A DNA stretch of 64,000 nucleotides, taken from contig FN648938.1 of assembly GCA_000310025.1 (NCBI GenBank), positions 258,988-322,987 of the forward strand, given 5' to 3'. This document shows, one piece after another, positions 49,801 to 63,739 of this stretch. The stretch's first letter is position 1. Every line of letters begins with the position of its first letter. A model generated the notes under the pieces. It was not told where the DNA came from, made no database searches, and was given only the letters and a program-made list of their open reading frames with translations. Both the position numbers and the translations under genes were made by a program. This DNA is from Ectocarpus siliculosus (taxonomy: Eukaryota; Sar; Phaeophyceae; Ectocarpales; Ectocarpaceae).

Positions 49801-52800
49801 CGCAGTCGCCATTAACATCGACGACGCGGGAGAAACCTACGCCCCCCGCCGCTCCTAGCCCTGCCCGCCTTCGTTTGGCCCATCGACCGCCGGAGGAAAA
49901 CGTGGCCGGCCGAGGAGGAACGCCATAGACTCTCGTTAACCTTCCTGTTGTCGTGAAACGTCCGTCGTGAGGGTGGGGTTTTTCAACTGTGCCTTAAACA
50001 AGAAAGAACAACAATCTGGCTGTGCCACGTGGTGATCCATGCCTGTGGTGGTAGGTATGTGTTTTGACATTCTATTAGTTTTGCTGAGGAGGAAGGCCGC
50101 ATGCGCTCTCTGAGCAACACCTCTCTGTTTTTGATCTACCGGGACGTTATGTTGTTCGAGAGCGAGGTGATGTTGTCGAAAGTAGAAAGCCTATCGTGGG
50201 TGGGTTCCACGCGTGTCGGGGCTTAGCTTCAGGCCAGGTCGTGACTGTTGTTTTGAATTTCCGGTGTAAATGCTAGAAGGTCGTTGCGGGTTCTACACAC
50301 ACACACACACACACTCAACCTAGCAACCCAACCCCACCTGTTCTAGCGTCCCAAAGCTTGATCCCTGTGGACGCCACGGAAGCGAAAGTTCCCGTCTCCG
50401 AGTGGTACATGACGTCTATCGTCTGTGCTCAAGACAAACGAAGCGCGAGACAGACAGGCCAGCACGACGTGGAACGACACACGCTTGTCTTACTTCGATT
50501 CTCGAGGGGAGGAAACGTATACTACGTGATGTCGACTAGGTAGCCACTTTGAAGCGGTGACAACGAGATCAATCTGTCCTTCGGTGACCTTTTCACACAA
50601 ATCAATTCTTGCAGGAACAAACGTGCACAGACTCGAAGGAAATGCAGGAAAGATCTAGGCGTGATGGCAGTCAGCTCGGTCACCTGGTTGCTGTCGGTGA
50701 CGTCCTTTTCTCCCGCCCGACCGTTGTCGTGAAAGTCCAGCTCGGTGCCGCGACACACGAGAAGACGGCTGGTCTCACCCTCGAACAGGAAAAGGTCTAC
50801 AACGCCACAACCGCCGGGTGCGAGCGAGGCCTTGCTTTTCGTTTTCGCCTCCCCACCGTCCTGCCACCAATTTGATTAGTTTCGGGAGGGGAGGGAGGGA
50901 AAGGGATTTATGACTAGAGTCGGAAAAGCGTGTCACCGTGTGTCGGTATGAAGGTTGTGTGTGCCTAGGAGTATGCAAATGCAAGTCGGTTTTTCATACG
51001 ACAGGTTTCCAACGCAAGGTGACAGTCATGAGGCCAACAGCGGCTTGCTGCTCCCTCCCCCTGTTCCGATGGTGTTTGTGCAAAGGAGGTTCATCCAAAA
51101 GATGTACGTGAAGAGTCTTTGCTGACATTCAATCGTCGTAATCTACACGCTTCACAATGTCAAGACACAACGGGCATTGTACATACCACGCATGAATACC
51201 TCGTTGTACCCTGGTTGGCACGATTTATTTATTGTGTGAACATCGCTCGCGTTTGGATGAACAAAACGTATCTGGTCGTTTCCATGATAATTAGGATACC
51301 TGGCTGGCTTTTCCCCATTGCATCTTCCCGCCGCCGCCTCCGTGCCCCGCGCCCTTACCACCTCTACCGGCGGACGACGACGGAGCCCCCGGTCTCTTCT
51401 CCTAAAGTAAGGGTAGGCAAACGATACACCAGGTTCGATCGGTAACAATTGTTCATGATTTCTTTGCACCGCCTTTTTCTCTTCGAATCGGCAATATATC
51501 CGCCGATCATGATCAATGTATCTTGGCGGAAACAAGTTGATACCGATGAAGCTTACGTGGAGTCTGTTTGCTCAGGGAGGGCTGTGGCACTAGTGCCGCA
51601 CGCGGACTGTCTGGGACGTGCTTATAGTGATGCGACCGTAGAATATTACTAATGGGAGCTCTCTAGACAGTACATTGTTGTGACGACATCCTCTGCCTCT
51701 CTGTCTCTCTGCCTTGCTTCCTCTCTCACACACACGGGCAAATACCTGCTGACGGTGGGAGTGAATCGTCTGAACGCACTTGAAGTTGGCCGAGTCCCAC
51801 ACCTGCAAACAGTAAAGGACGGCAGAGGAAGACAAAGGGCAACGAGAATGTGTGGTAATACGGACCCCCGAGAGGGGGAGCCAGAGTGCGCGAGGGCGGG
51901 AAAGATATTGACAAACGAACCGCGGGAAAATATGGACAACCATGCAAAAGGAGTCAGCCAGAAGAATTCCGTGACCACCTTCCTCTACTCATAACCTCGA
52001 CGGCAAATCTATGTTTCGACTATGGTAGTATTCGAAATACTATTTCTGAGACAACAAAAGTAAGTGCGGAACATGACATATTTAAATAGACAACAACAGA
52101 CGTTGGTGACACGTGCAAGTTGCAACACGACAAGTCAGTTGAGGAACCCCGAAAATGAGGAACAGAAGAAAATGGACCTTTAAAAATATACGTGCTTGAA
52201 TCGGAACAAGGACGTGAGTATGCACGTATTCTACCCAACCAAGTTACCCCACAAGCGGTTTCTTGGGGATCAAATGCGCAATCAAATGCGCATTTTTATG
52301 TTTTCGTGTGGTCGCCGACCTTAATTATGCCGTCCATGGAGACTGAGATGACGTCCGACGAAACGGCGCTGACCCTGGCCGCAACAAGGGAGCACCCGTG
52401 GCCCGACAGCCGACATATGACCTGGGAGACATTCACCAATATGCATGGCATGGTGTTTAACAAGGAAACAAGCAGATGCCCAACCAACGGATTGCGGTAT
52501 GCTCATGCTTGGGGCGTCTTGAGCGTGGCATGAGCGAGTCCAGGGCGTGCGCAACGACAGAGAAGTTCTTCCCTGAGAAATACAACGCGTCGTTCTTCAG
52601 CCCACTCACTCACGGAAGTTCACTTACACACCTGTCCTGCAACAGGGCTCCAGACGAGGATGTCGTGGTCGAATCCCGCGCTGACTATGACCCGCTGAGT
52701 GGGGCTATAGTCGATGGTGACAACGCCTCGGCTGTGACCCTTCATGACGCGCTTGAACTGTTTTTTGGGTCAGGCGGCAAGGAGGAGGTGCGGCAAAAGG

Positions 52801-55800
52801 GAGGGGGGCACCAAGCGGTGAAGCATACATATTTGGCCAAAAAACAAAATGTACGGGTACAAGGCATGTACGTGCGTACGTACGCTGTTTCTGCTAGAAA
52901 CGCTGTCACCTTGAAACGTTGAACTATTTCGGGCGCTAGACGTCGAGGTTCCCACAGGAATGCATCTGTAGCCCTTCGCCCATTTTCTGACAGCCTTGTA
53001 GGTTCTGTTCACAATACATGGCTGACCGCCTAACAGCAACATCAACAACAACGACGACGACGACAAATGCTCCATGCTACATGGCCAGCAGGTGCTGGTC
53101 TTATACCTTGTAGGTCTTCGTTGCCCACACGCGGATGTCGGCATCCAGCGAGCCAGTCACGAAAACCTCCGGGTGCGGCAGGACGCACGCCGAGGTGACA
53201 GCTCCGGTATGCCCCGGGAGAGTGTTGAGGATTTCCAAGTGCTTCGCCGTGAGCTATTTTTGGGAAGGCGTTGAGTTTTTGGGCCGGAGGGTGTATTCGT
53301 TCGTTGCACGCTATGCGGCCTTGTGTTGGATACCTCCGGAGATTGCTCATATTCGTCGCTCTCCCGGCAGTCAGGCTCGCCCGCACCTAACTGCGTTAAT
53401 ACGCGCGTACCACCCTCTACCCGTCCTTTTGGACCAACCCCACGAGACACACAGAACATACAGTTCCCACCCAAATCACCGAACGGGTTAAAAAAAGCAC
53501 AAGCACCAATTGTTCTGTTCAAATACTCGACCCTCCTGACCCGAAGCGAGAACGGGTCGATATTTGTGGGCACTCTTTAGTGCTTATACGTTGCCACGGT
53601 ATTAGCTATACACGTGCTTGATTCCTGCGTGAGGCCAGAACAGGAATAATTTCCAGTAATTCGAACCAAAACAAACAAGCATTAAGTTTTTGCTGGGCAA
53701 ATTGACTGCCCCAGAGTGAAGTAGATGGTAGCCTGTTGCCTAAATCCAGACTGAATAGCCTGACCTTCCCGCCCACCCCTACCTGCCAAATGTTCACCGT
53801 GCCCCCGGCGCCACCAGACACGAGGATGGCGGAAACATCCGCGGCACCATTCCCTTTGCTGTCACCGCCACTACCGCCGCCACCGCCACTGCTGCGCGGA
53901 GGGTCAACACCACCTGCCGAGGACACCAGAGTTCAACCGAAAGAGGAGTGGGTCACATTTATGCACGGTGGTGATTGCTGTCTGAAACGGTTCGATTTTT
54001 TTCCTGGCGGACTGGGCACCGAGCTGTCGAACTCTTCGAGAGGTTCTCTCTTCGACGGTCGAAAGATCGATGTCGTTCCGTCTCCCGGGAGGAGGAGTTC
54101 GGGGAGAAGTCCCAATCCTACTTTTATTCCCTAGAGCGGTTGATCTGGTTGCGTTGGTGGCGGTGGGATTGCATTCTCATCAGCATTGTCCAGGCCTCAA
54201 CCACGCTCAGTTGGTTCTGGCGGATTTCTGTCGAAAGGCGTGCTTTTATAGCGTCCACGACATCGGAAACTGGCCGTTTGAAAACTTTGCGGCGATTATC
54301 TTCCGGATCTCTTAAGGTGTAAGGACGTTGATTTCAGGTGGTTGTTTCGTCGGTTCTCGTTTCCATCGTTCCTTGCTTCATACCCCTCACCCCTATTCCT
54401 CAACAAGTCGACTTTTGAACCCGGAAACCGCGCGGCGTTTCTCAAGTGGTCGATTACGACAGCATCCACCGACGATGACGTCGCTCATATTCGCTAACTC
54501 ACATTCGCTAACTCACATACACGAGGGTTTGACAGACACGGCAACCTCATCTACGTTACAGTTCATCACGGTCAGACGTCATGGACAGGGCACAGCTAGA
54601 CGGGGGCACCTGACCGGAGAGAGCGCAGCCACTTCAGCATGACCTGAGGCTCGCAGGCCTTCGCCTGCCTCTTCCCGGCGGGCCCGACGACGGCATCGAG
54701 CTTGGGCTTCAGAATCATATCCCAGCACCTGGTTGTTTGGTTGTTGTTTGTTTGATTTATTCGCCATCAGACCGGCAAGGCCATGCAGGGCAGGAAAACA
54801 CAGGAGAACACAGGAAAGAGCACAGACAGGAAGATAGGTCAGCGGGGGTTATCGTTCCAATGAATTCAATACCGATGGCGATGTGCTTGTTGTCATAGCC
54901 CCTTTCGATGCTTTGCACGTTGTCGTAGCCCCTCTCGGTTCTTTGCACGTGCTACAATAAGTGGTATAAAACATGCGCAAATATCGAGGCGCTATTGTGG
55001 CATTTTCATGGAACTTAGGGTTAGACTCACTCTTGTTGACACGAACGAGGTGTACGGCAAAAACGAAACGCAAGCATCATCATCAGCAAGACTGAAGCTC
55101 CCTTCGTCCCGTGTTTGATGTCGTCTGTGAGCTCGTTTAACCATTAGATATCTGAGTCTCTGATGACCAGCCCATTACATCTCGAATGCTCCATTTAACC
55201 GCTAGATATCTGAGTCTCTGATGACCAGCCCATTACATCTCGAATGCTCCTTGTGTGGTCCTCATCAGCTTGTTTCCGGCGGGATTTGACTCACACAGCC
55301 CGTGGCATTGACCAACGACCCGGTTGAACCTATGTACCTGAGCATTCGATCCTTCTCGCCCGAAGTGACAAGCACGTTGAAGGGCGCCGCCACGAACGCC
55401 ATGGCCAGCACCTGCCCCGAGTGCCCCTTTACTCGCACGGGCGGGGGACTGGGGGACGAGGAAGAAAGACCTAGGAACAAAAGTGAGTGGCAATGAGGCC
55501 CAAGGGAGGGGAACGTCGGTAAGAATGTCGTTGTTCCGTATGTAGCACCGTAAGCCCCGCACGCCCCATTCCCACGCTCCGGGGGGGAAGTACGGCCTGG
55601 GAAAGAGAACATCAAAGACTTCGCTGAGGTTGAATGTATATGGGTATCTAGACTACCAACAATGTTCGTGTGCGTTAAGTTAGAAGATCGTGTATTGATG
55701 ATATTCACACGTCCATTTGGACGATATTCTCGACGGCCTGTACCCGGTGAACACGAACTCGGGCGACCGGCGGAGCATTGACGAGCAGAAACAACATCGC

Positions 55801-58800
55801 TGAGGCCATACAAAATATGCTGTAAACTTGGAGGGTGGAACAACTTGTCGTGGGACGACGCAGAAATTGATCGTTTCTTCCAAAGGCGGACGTTTTAGAA
55901 CAGTTCAGCTAAAGCACTACTGTACCGACAGTTCGAAACAAGTGTTCGCAGCAAAAAAAAATCGACAAAATTTGCGTGGTCCTCTACGTGACCATTTTGT
56001 AGAAGCAGCAGCAGCAGCAGCGGCAGAAGGAGGCACGCAGACACGCAGCGTCTTGATAGCACATACATCGCACACCCGAATCATACCATCGAGGCTGGCG
56101 ACGATGAAAGAAGAGCTGTGGCGAACCAAGAGCGCCGCCACATCCAGCTCTTGACCCGCTCTCGACACATTGAATACAATGGCGCTCTCCAAGCCCAAGA
56201 TCTTCAACGGAACGAAAACACGTGACAAGACGGGGGGTTAGCCACTCACCTCGGTTGCTAATAACGAAGGTCCCCCGGAAGGGAGGCGGGAGGGGGCTAA
56301 CGATTGTCGTATACCAACTTCGTTCCAAATCTGTTGTTGCCAACGCATCTATTCCAGGGGGAGGGAACTACCTACTAACACATCGTCCTCCGTAAATCGT
56401 ACATTCACGGAGCAAGGAGACAAGTGATACTTCCGGTTCGAGTTGTGGTTGGCGGTCTAAAACCTGTGCATTGCAAGCATGAAAACCGCGCTCGAGTGGC
56501 TCTCATCTAGGTGTCCCGTTGAATTTTGAGAAACCGGGAGAGAAAAAACATCGTGGCAAACACGCCCCAGGCTCAGCACGGATAGGACTGGTCAAGATTC
56601 GGGGTTGTGTTTCGGCTCAGGCAAGGCGGTGTCGTGCACACGTGTAAACGTAGAACACGCCACCACCGAGGAATGTTTCATTCGGCGGAGCCCCACAGCA
56701 CAGGTTCTCGGTAGCGGTCAGAGTCAGGGTCCGCGACAAGCCGTCTGTCGGGTGTGTATTCACAACCATGCCAACGAAGCCCTTCCAACGCACCCCCCTG
56801 CCCTCTGCTGCTCACACCTTGGGAATGTGGACGGACCCGGCCGGCAAGTACTGGCGAGGGCCTCCGTGTCCTCCGGTGCGGCCGCTATCACTGGAATTCG
56901 ACGCACACACCACGCAAACAAGTTGGTATCACAGGGCTGGGGGGTTCCCGTGATCACGCATGCACGGGCTTGGTGTACGTGCAGCCACAAACCCTTCATA
57001 GGCCTTCAAAACCGGGACACGGAACACTCAATGGATCTTCACCCACCGGGAAACCACATCACCTACCATTCATTTGAGAAACGCCATTTTGGGCGGGAGG
57101 GGAAGGGGTTGCCGCCCCAAACATTATCCGTTCCAAAGCTGATGTTGGCAGCGGTTCTTACCTTAGACGATTGACAGAGTTTATTTTCCATATTCTGGTC
57201 TGCCAGACGATGTTTCCCTTTTACGACACACACCCACACGCACACGCACGGATGTGTACGTGAAGAAGAAGTCAGAAAAAATACAAGGATTGCGAAGAGA
57301 AGCTGGACATCAAACGAAAATAACTCTCCTCACTCGTCGAAGAGCAAGAAGTTGCTGAGCTCGTCCCAGGTGGTCCAGTCCCCGTGCTGAAGGCTAATTA
57401 GTTCAAAAAGACGCCCATACAAGATCACCTGCTTCGTGTGAGTGCGGAATACGGAAAATGGAGAAAAGTAAGTCAGCGTCCTCCATAAATCGTGCAAATC
57501 TACCTGTTGTGCGGTGTTTGTGGGAGGGGCACCAGGTTGACGATGTGCTGAATGACAGAGGGTTCTGACGAAACGGCGTCACTGGGTCTACTGTTAGTGG
57601 TATGGTGAAACAGTGGGGAAGTCGTTCTGATGGGGCGGATGCCTTCAAGTGCTTGCCCTTCGTGCCGGAGGCTGACTACCTCTAGCAAGTCCACTCGTAT
57701 CGTATTGTGCGCGTTAGGTCGGGAATGGATGACTCGGCGCCGAGGAAACGTTTGTTTATTTTGCGCCAGGCCCGTTCCCCCCACGAGGGCCCCGGACGAA
57801 AAGGGTAATTCCGCCTCTGAACACTATTGACCCATCCAGAACCTGTCTTACCATCTGGTCCGGAGCGGAAGCCGCTAGTTTTGACTGCGTGCGTTCAGGG
57901 TGGGGCACCGCCTCGTTGGACCAACGGGCACGGAACCCCCTGGGAGTGTTACGATGAGCCGGAGGCACAGCGACATGACCGCTTTTATTGGCGTCTGCGA
58001 TACAGGCACCGGCTCCAGCACCTGGTGATGTGCTAGCTGCTGCTTCAGCTGCTTCCAATTCTGCTGCTGCTGCTGCTCCTGGAGTTGTTGTTATGGCTGA
58101 CGGTTTTTCACCACCAACACAGCGGTCGTCGCACCACTCAGCTGGTGCTACTGACACCAATGGTGCCGCTGGTGCAACTGGAGCCTGTTCGTCACCAATA
58201 TCACAACAGCGGTCCTCATCTGTTCCTTCTGCTGAGATGGAGAGAAGCAGCGGCGTTTCTTGTTCAGAAAGGCAGCAGTCTCGACAAGTTTCTGTCGAAA
58301 CACTCGAACATCACCTACTTCAATCGACACCATCACATAGGGAGGCTTCGGTGAATACCATGTTGACTTGAACACACGTGTTCAGATGCGCAGACGTGGG
58401 TGGGGACCGATCTTGGATTCGTTTGCAACTGCTACTAGACAGAAACCCTCCGGACACGAGTGGCCGCTTCAACGTTAGGTGGAGCTAACTGGAAGAAGAG
58501 AGCGCGCCAAAGAAGGTGAGATCCAACCTATTGCAGTCAGACGGCTGTCTGACACGGCCGTTTATCAGCACTATCAGGGAAGCACGACTGAACTGGTAAA
58601 GACGTTTAGTGGCGATTTTTACATAATAGTAATATTGAGGGAATTGTCTAGCAAGCAACGAGACATGCGAGAAGGCGTTCGCGCCCTCACGGCCATCGTC
58701 GTCGGTGTCTCTCTTATGTGGGACCGACGGTGGCGGTGACTACGAGAGTGCCCCTCCCTTCCTCACCAACATCACCATCGTCTTCACATGCGGCCCACAG

Positions 58801-59874
58801 TAGTGCCTCAATGAAGGCTTGCCTTTCAAGCCGCCCACCAGACGCGCGGAATGTCGATTGGATTCGATCTAGCTCTCTAGCCCCAACCTGTTCAACAAGA
58901 GTACAGGCTAGCAACCGTCCGTTTGCGTACACTCAGAAGACTATTTCTGGTGCTTTGTCTAACACGTGTGCCGGAAACTATCACAGATGTGCGCCTACGT
59001 ACATAGCTCTCCATGAACCGTTCAGTGGGGTCGAGGTTGTACGCCTGGTTTGTCCACCACGGTAAATGTTTTGGCGCATCTTGAACCGAGCGAGATCTCT
59101 CTCACTTGTGTGGTGATACACGGGTACAGGCACCTTATTTCACTTATCCGGCGCGTGAGTCGCCTCGCCACAGTAGTTCGTTGCAAAGCAATCGCTTGTC
59201 AAACAGGCGATTATGGGACCAGCGAGCTCTTAGGAATACAAGTTGGTACGACTACGTTTTGACTAGGGGTATACCGAAGGCTTACATACCAGATTTAATA
59301 CCCTCTTGCGGACGCCGTTTTCGATGTCCAAGCCATGAAGATTCCCCTGCGACCAACCACTGCTCCCGTCTCTCCCCGCCCCTTGACCACTACGGCTCCC
59401 ATAGACTTGGCCGGGAACGCTTCCACCCATCGTTTCGGGGTCGAGCACCCCTGAGGGAGACTGGACACGGCCGTCTTTATCAGGATCGGCTTCTGCCTCC
59501 TCCCCAGGCGCGTCATTAGCAAGTCGATCGCCACCCGAACCATCGCCACCGTGCTGGGAAGACGTACCGACCTTTGCCGTAGGTCCTTCTCTCCCATCGG
59601 CTGGGGATATTGGGCCTGCATTTTCACGCGTCTGCCCGCCTTCGGTGGCAGCCGTTGTAGCAGCTACGCCGACCTCTTTGTTGGTGTTGGCGCTGATATC
59701 CCTACTAGTGGTGGTAGCTCCCGTATCGGCGATTGGGGCCTGGTTGTCCATGTTCATACCAGCGGCGTACATGATCTTCTCTTTCTGCCTGTTTTCCTCC
59801 TCGCGCATTAGGCTCGCTGCGCGGAACAGGTTTGGGTGTTCGGTAGAAAGCCTCCACGGCCGTACCCCCTTACC
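40848..59874 (-). CDS. EF-hand and WD40-repeat protein, WDR49 (CFAP337)/WDR64-like, about 27 exons
   Basis: Minus-strand exons with matching phases, 5' to 3': 59302-59874, 58744-58887, 57852-57884, 57334-57428, 56818-56890, 56087-56201, 55338-55470, 54644-54728, then 53783-53913, 53107-53253, 52632-52757, 52320-52421, 51746-51802, 51362-51401, 50684-50796, 50338-50422, 49737-49860, 49184-49301, 48348-48401, then about 46107-46621 and 45573-45703, 45161-45223, 44619-44723, 43434-43925, 42594-43204, 41681-41789, 40848-41054 (stop). EF-hand-like segments come first: RELDRIQSTF...ALLWA and LFELISLQHGDWTTWDELSN. WD repeats follow, for example GHTGAVTSACVLPH with GSLDADIRVWA, GHSRGVVTIDYSPTQ with GFDHDILVWS, STGIKLWDA, NGNVIVWDV and CNLEGTIAVW. 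Some blades carry long Ser/Asn/Thr- or Gly-rich loops. About 1,500 residues. WDR49/CFAP337 proteins are axonemal; a ciliary role is inferred. Junctions around 53913-54644, 46621-48348 and 45703-46107 do not match in phase, so exons there are incomplete, and the first exon may not be exon 1. Confidence 0.8.
54880..54955. repeat. Short tandem repeat, unit about 31 bp
   Basis: About two imperfect copies built on GTTGTCGTAGCCCCTCTCGG with TTTGCACGT. They lie in an intron of the WD40 gene. Confidence 0.7.
55136..55252. repeat. Tandem duplication, 2 x 58 bp
   Basis: Two copies start TTTAACC at 55136 and 55194, and both end CATCTCGAATGCTCC. They differ at only a few positions. They lie in the intron just 3' of WD40 exon 55338-55470. 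Confidence 0.85.
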
Positions 59875-61412
59875 CTGCGTGTATGTCAGAAAATGATTGG
59901 GCAAATGAGTTTTGGGTGCGACATGGCACACCCGTAATGGGGGCAAAGTACCCACACTAGCCACTATTAGTGCGCCGCCGACACCTTCCGGTGGTAACGT
60001 GGTGTATGTGTCTCAGCGGCCTCGCCATGTCAAAAATGTTTGTTGTTTTCGGTGGAGGGAGGCATAGACGTTAGTCTAGATACGCCAGTTGCTGGGTAGT
60101 TGAATGCATGTGCGTACACGAATGCTCTTTGGTCGATCCTGCAATCACTGCCATCTAGGGTAGTTTCCTTACGCTCCTCCCTTTTTCCATAGCTTAAAAT
60201 TGCCAACATGCGGTCACACGTCTCTGGTTTTGGTCCATTCTCCATTAAAGCAGGAGGAAAGAGCCGGTGACAATACCAAGGCAATGTATCTACACTGTAC
60301 AGAAACAAGCAGGCACGATGGTATCCGTACGGCAGAGGACATGCAGTACAGCCCTTAGGTGTAGACACGTCTCTTAAGATGATCCACGAACGACACACAC
60401 CTTCTTCACTGCAGCCTCGAAAACAGCCAGTTCCCGGTTGTCTCCTTGTCGAATGAGGCGCATTCGATCGTTAACCTTGGTCCTGGTCCTCGTTGGTAGC
60501 ACCACGGGCGCCGGCCTGTGCGTCTCGCGCTTGTCATGGACGGTGTTGGCCCTATTCGAACACCGGGTTGTTCATCAGAATGCTTCTGACCGGCTATTAT
60601 CGATGTTGTGAATACATCCCGTCCGGTCTTTCAGTGACATGATCAGTAGCCGTACTTGCAGCTTTGCATTGATTGTATTCGTTCGGCAGGTGCGATTCAG
60701 AATTGACGGAAAGTTACCTCCAGAGGATCATACCATGCAGCTGCAGAATAAATGTAACTATATCTTCTGAGCCACATATCCCTGGACAATGATCTACAGC
60801 GCTGGCTTGGAGTTGGTACCTTGCATATGATTGTGTAAGTGCGGAAGCGACCACCACCATGGTCGAGTACACACACGGCTGTGTGCATGTATCATCATGC
60901 GTACATGTGTAATTCCTGCCTGTCGGCCATGAAAACCTAAGTTCAGACACAGCCAGTGATATTTCGCACGTTCTCCTCGACCACGTTACTAGCCACACGA
61001 ACAAACGCAACGCAATCTACATATATACGTGTGGGCCGCACCTGGGCATGGTTGGGCATGCCGTGCTGGCGTGCCCAGATGGAAGATCTCGTGATGACTG
61101 ATAATCCGATATTCGGCCACGTAGAGATATATGGCTTTGGGTGGTTGTCCCGCCTTCTCCCATAAGTGGCCAACGGGCACACACGCGGGGGTATTGTATT
61201 TAGTGACGGCAGTAGTGAGGGGAAAAATAGGACAGTCAGCATATCCCTTGTCGACGACCGACCGAACGACCCACGACTGACCGAAAATCCGAACTCTGAA
61301 ACGGTGGATATTTCACCGCATAAACGCCTCCTGCGGCTATACAACTCCTTCGTTCAGTTACGCCGCATCTCTCTCATTTCGCTCTTTCCCGTGCTCGTGG
61401 CCCTCTCCTGGC
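59875..61412. other. Divergent spacer between the WD40 gene and lipB
   Basis: No splice-consistent exon was found. The region must contain the 5' ends of both divergently transcribed genes. Short open frames here show no domain features. The true first exon of the WD40 gene may still be hidden here. Confidence 0.5.
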
Positions 61413-63689
61413 ATGATATACCCATCTCCAGGGTGCGCTTTCGCCCTTGTACCATGCGTCGGCGTAGGTCAAGGTCATGGGGAACCGAATGTGAGACCGC
61501 ATGCGGCGGCTTGGTGGCACTCTACCGAGTACGCTGGCAAGCGAAATCGTCGGCGTCAACACCCCGCCGCTCAAGTGCAGCAGGCTTTCCACGACGACAA
61601 CGGCGACAATGGCAGGAGGGCTAGCGAGACATGGCGAACCTTGCCCTATCGCTGCAGGATTCCACTGTTGGAAAGAAGACGGCGGCGGCGGCGATTGCCA
61701 CAGTCCGTGAAGGTCAACGGTCCAACGGAGGACGGGGGGCAAGAGGCTTTGGAATCAAGGTGCAGCATCGGCGGTGTGCAACAAGGGCAACGACGGTGGC
61801 GGCAGGCCAAAGACGTTGTCATCCCGCCATCGACGACAGCAGTCCACTCTTCGTTCGCCAGCGGTGAAGATGTGGTGGTGCTCGACGACCCCTTCGAAGA
61901 ACTGGAAGGAGACCGGGCGAGACACGCGTGTGTAGTCCACAACACGCTGGCAGCAGGCCCAACGCCGTACAACGACGGCTGGGAGTGGCAGAAGCAGGTG
62001 CTTTCGTGTGCATGAGCTTCGTGTGCATGCTACCCTTTTTTTGGCGGCAAGATGGATACGAACATGCAGCTCTAGACACGAGCACACAGCCCCCGCCCTT
62101 CCACACACACGCATATTTCCAACAATCTCATGCCCACCTTGGCCCAATGCCTGCGGCCGCCCCCCCGTGTTCGATTGCTGCTGCTTTAGAACTTGGCGCG
62201 GCTGGCGGAGCGGCCGGACGACCTTTCCTCCCCCGATGCGGAGCTCGACCGCGTGCTCCTGACGCAGCACAACGCCGTGTTCACCCTCGGTACCGGCAGT
62301 TCCTTGGACAACCTGAGGTTCGAGCCTGACGAAGCTCCATTCGGCGAGGTGGTGCGCACCGAACGGGGCGGGGAGGTGACCTACCACGGCCCGGGCCAGG
62401 TGCGAGAAAGACATGGAAGCTTGTCTTTCTCTCTGGTTGATTGATGTGTGCGGTTGTGAGTTATTGTCATGGCGCTACACTGCCCCCCTCCCAGGCGCTT
62501 CGCGCTTGGTAATGTGCTACATAGCCTGGTACGGTGACAACACGGCGTGCTCCATCCTGGCTTTTGGAGGGATGCGAGGTCAACGGTCTACGGCATGCAC
62601 CGCTATGAGTGCACACCCCCTCTCCCCTGCCTGACACCGCCGGGTTTTTTTCTCTACACTCCGCGCACCTGGCTCACGCCTTTGCACGCACGCAAAAACA
62701 GATCGTAATGTACCCCATCGTGAACCTGAGGCGGTACCGGAAGGACATCCACTGGTACCTCCGCGCCCTCGAGGAGACGGTCATACGGACCCTCGCCAAG
62801 CTGGGTCTGAAAGGGGAGAGGATCGAGGGCTTGACCGGGGTTTGGGTGGAGGGGCGCAAGGTTGCGGTGAGAGAGTGTTTGAAGGGGGTTGTGGTCGTAA
62901 TTCTAGTGAGTATTTCTTCGACACTAGACCTCAGGCAGGGGGCGGGGGTGGAGAGAGTACTCACTGGCCGGCTATCGTACACGTTTTATCCTTTTTATGT
63001 CGCCGATTCCTTTCCAGAAGGCGTGGTCCAGCGGTGTAAGGGGGCTAGAAGCCATGTGCGATACGCACGGCAAGACGGGCTTTCTCATAGAGCTGGCCGG
63101 CCTATGTTTTATTCTTGCATCAAGCACGGAGAGTGCTATCAAAGGATTTCTTAGGTTTAGTCAGACGAAGGATGAGCGACATGCCAATAACTTCCTTACC
63201 TGTCGGAATTTAAAGGCCGTTTTGATTTCGGACGGGCATACTTTTGCTCGTGGAGTCCTCCTACCTTGCGCAGCTTTGTTTGTGATTTCTTCGCAAGCAG
63301 TTGCACCGTAACTGTTCACTCGACGCACGGCAACGCCCCTCCCCTTGTGCAACGCGCAAGCACATTCTATGCGTTTGCCGTCAGAGTAATTTCCGAATGA
63401 TTCCTGTCTCGTCGCTTTGGGGGGGGGGGAAGGGGGGAGGTTGCTCGGTCCATCAACCAACCCGAACGCCTTGTTACGATAGTCTGCCCAACCGTACCGT
63501 CTTGTCGTTCTGCTCACCTGCAGTGTTTTTCTGTTGTACCCCACCTCTCTCTTTGCTTGCCCCCCCCCCCCGTAGGCAGTCGGGGTCCGGGTGAAGCGCT
63601 GGATCACGATGCATGGCCTCTCGCTAAACGTACGGCCGAAACTTGAGCACTTCCGGGACATCGTCCCCTGGGGCATCGAAGAAAGAACC
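61413..63689 (+). CDS. lipB: Octanoyltransferase (lipoate-protein ligase B), 3' end missing
   Basis: Plus-strand exons, all phase 0: 61413-61997 (ATG at 61413), 62190-62399, 62702-62866, 63576-63689; the next exon lies beyond the window. LipB moves octanoyl from acyl carrier protein to lipoyl domains in organelles, the first step of lipoate synthesis. Family motifs in order: [60 protein letters not shown] with the catalytic lysine (residue 318), and [11 protein letters not shown]. The motif usually read as PCG, holding the catalytic cysteine, is here VPWGI: codon TGG at 63669-63671, residue 352. That would abolish the normal mechanism unless it is a sequencing error near the poor-quality end. 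About 180 residues precede the conserved domain, basic at first; they may hold a mitochondrial or plastid targeting peptide. The exact start is uncertain. Confidence 0.88.
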
Positions 63690-63739
63690 GTAAGCTCACG
63701 TGAGGGGTTTCCCAACCTCTCGGCCGGGGGGGGGAACCA

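Noticed and set aside
57500..57784. Minus-strand frame with a good donor, considered as a WD40-gene exon
   Set aside because: The exons 57852-57884 and 57334-57428 join directly in phase and give a continuous EF-hand. Adding this segment would interrupt it.
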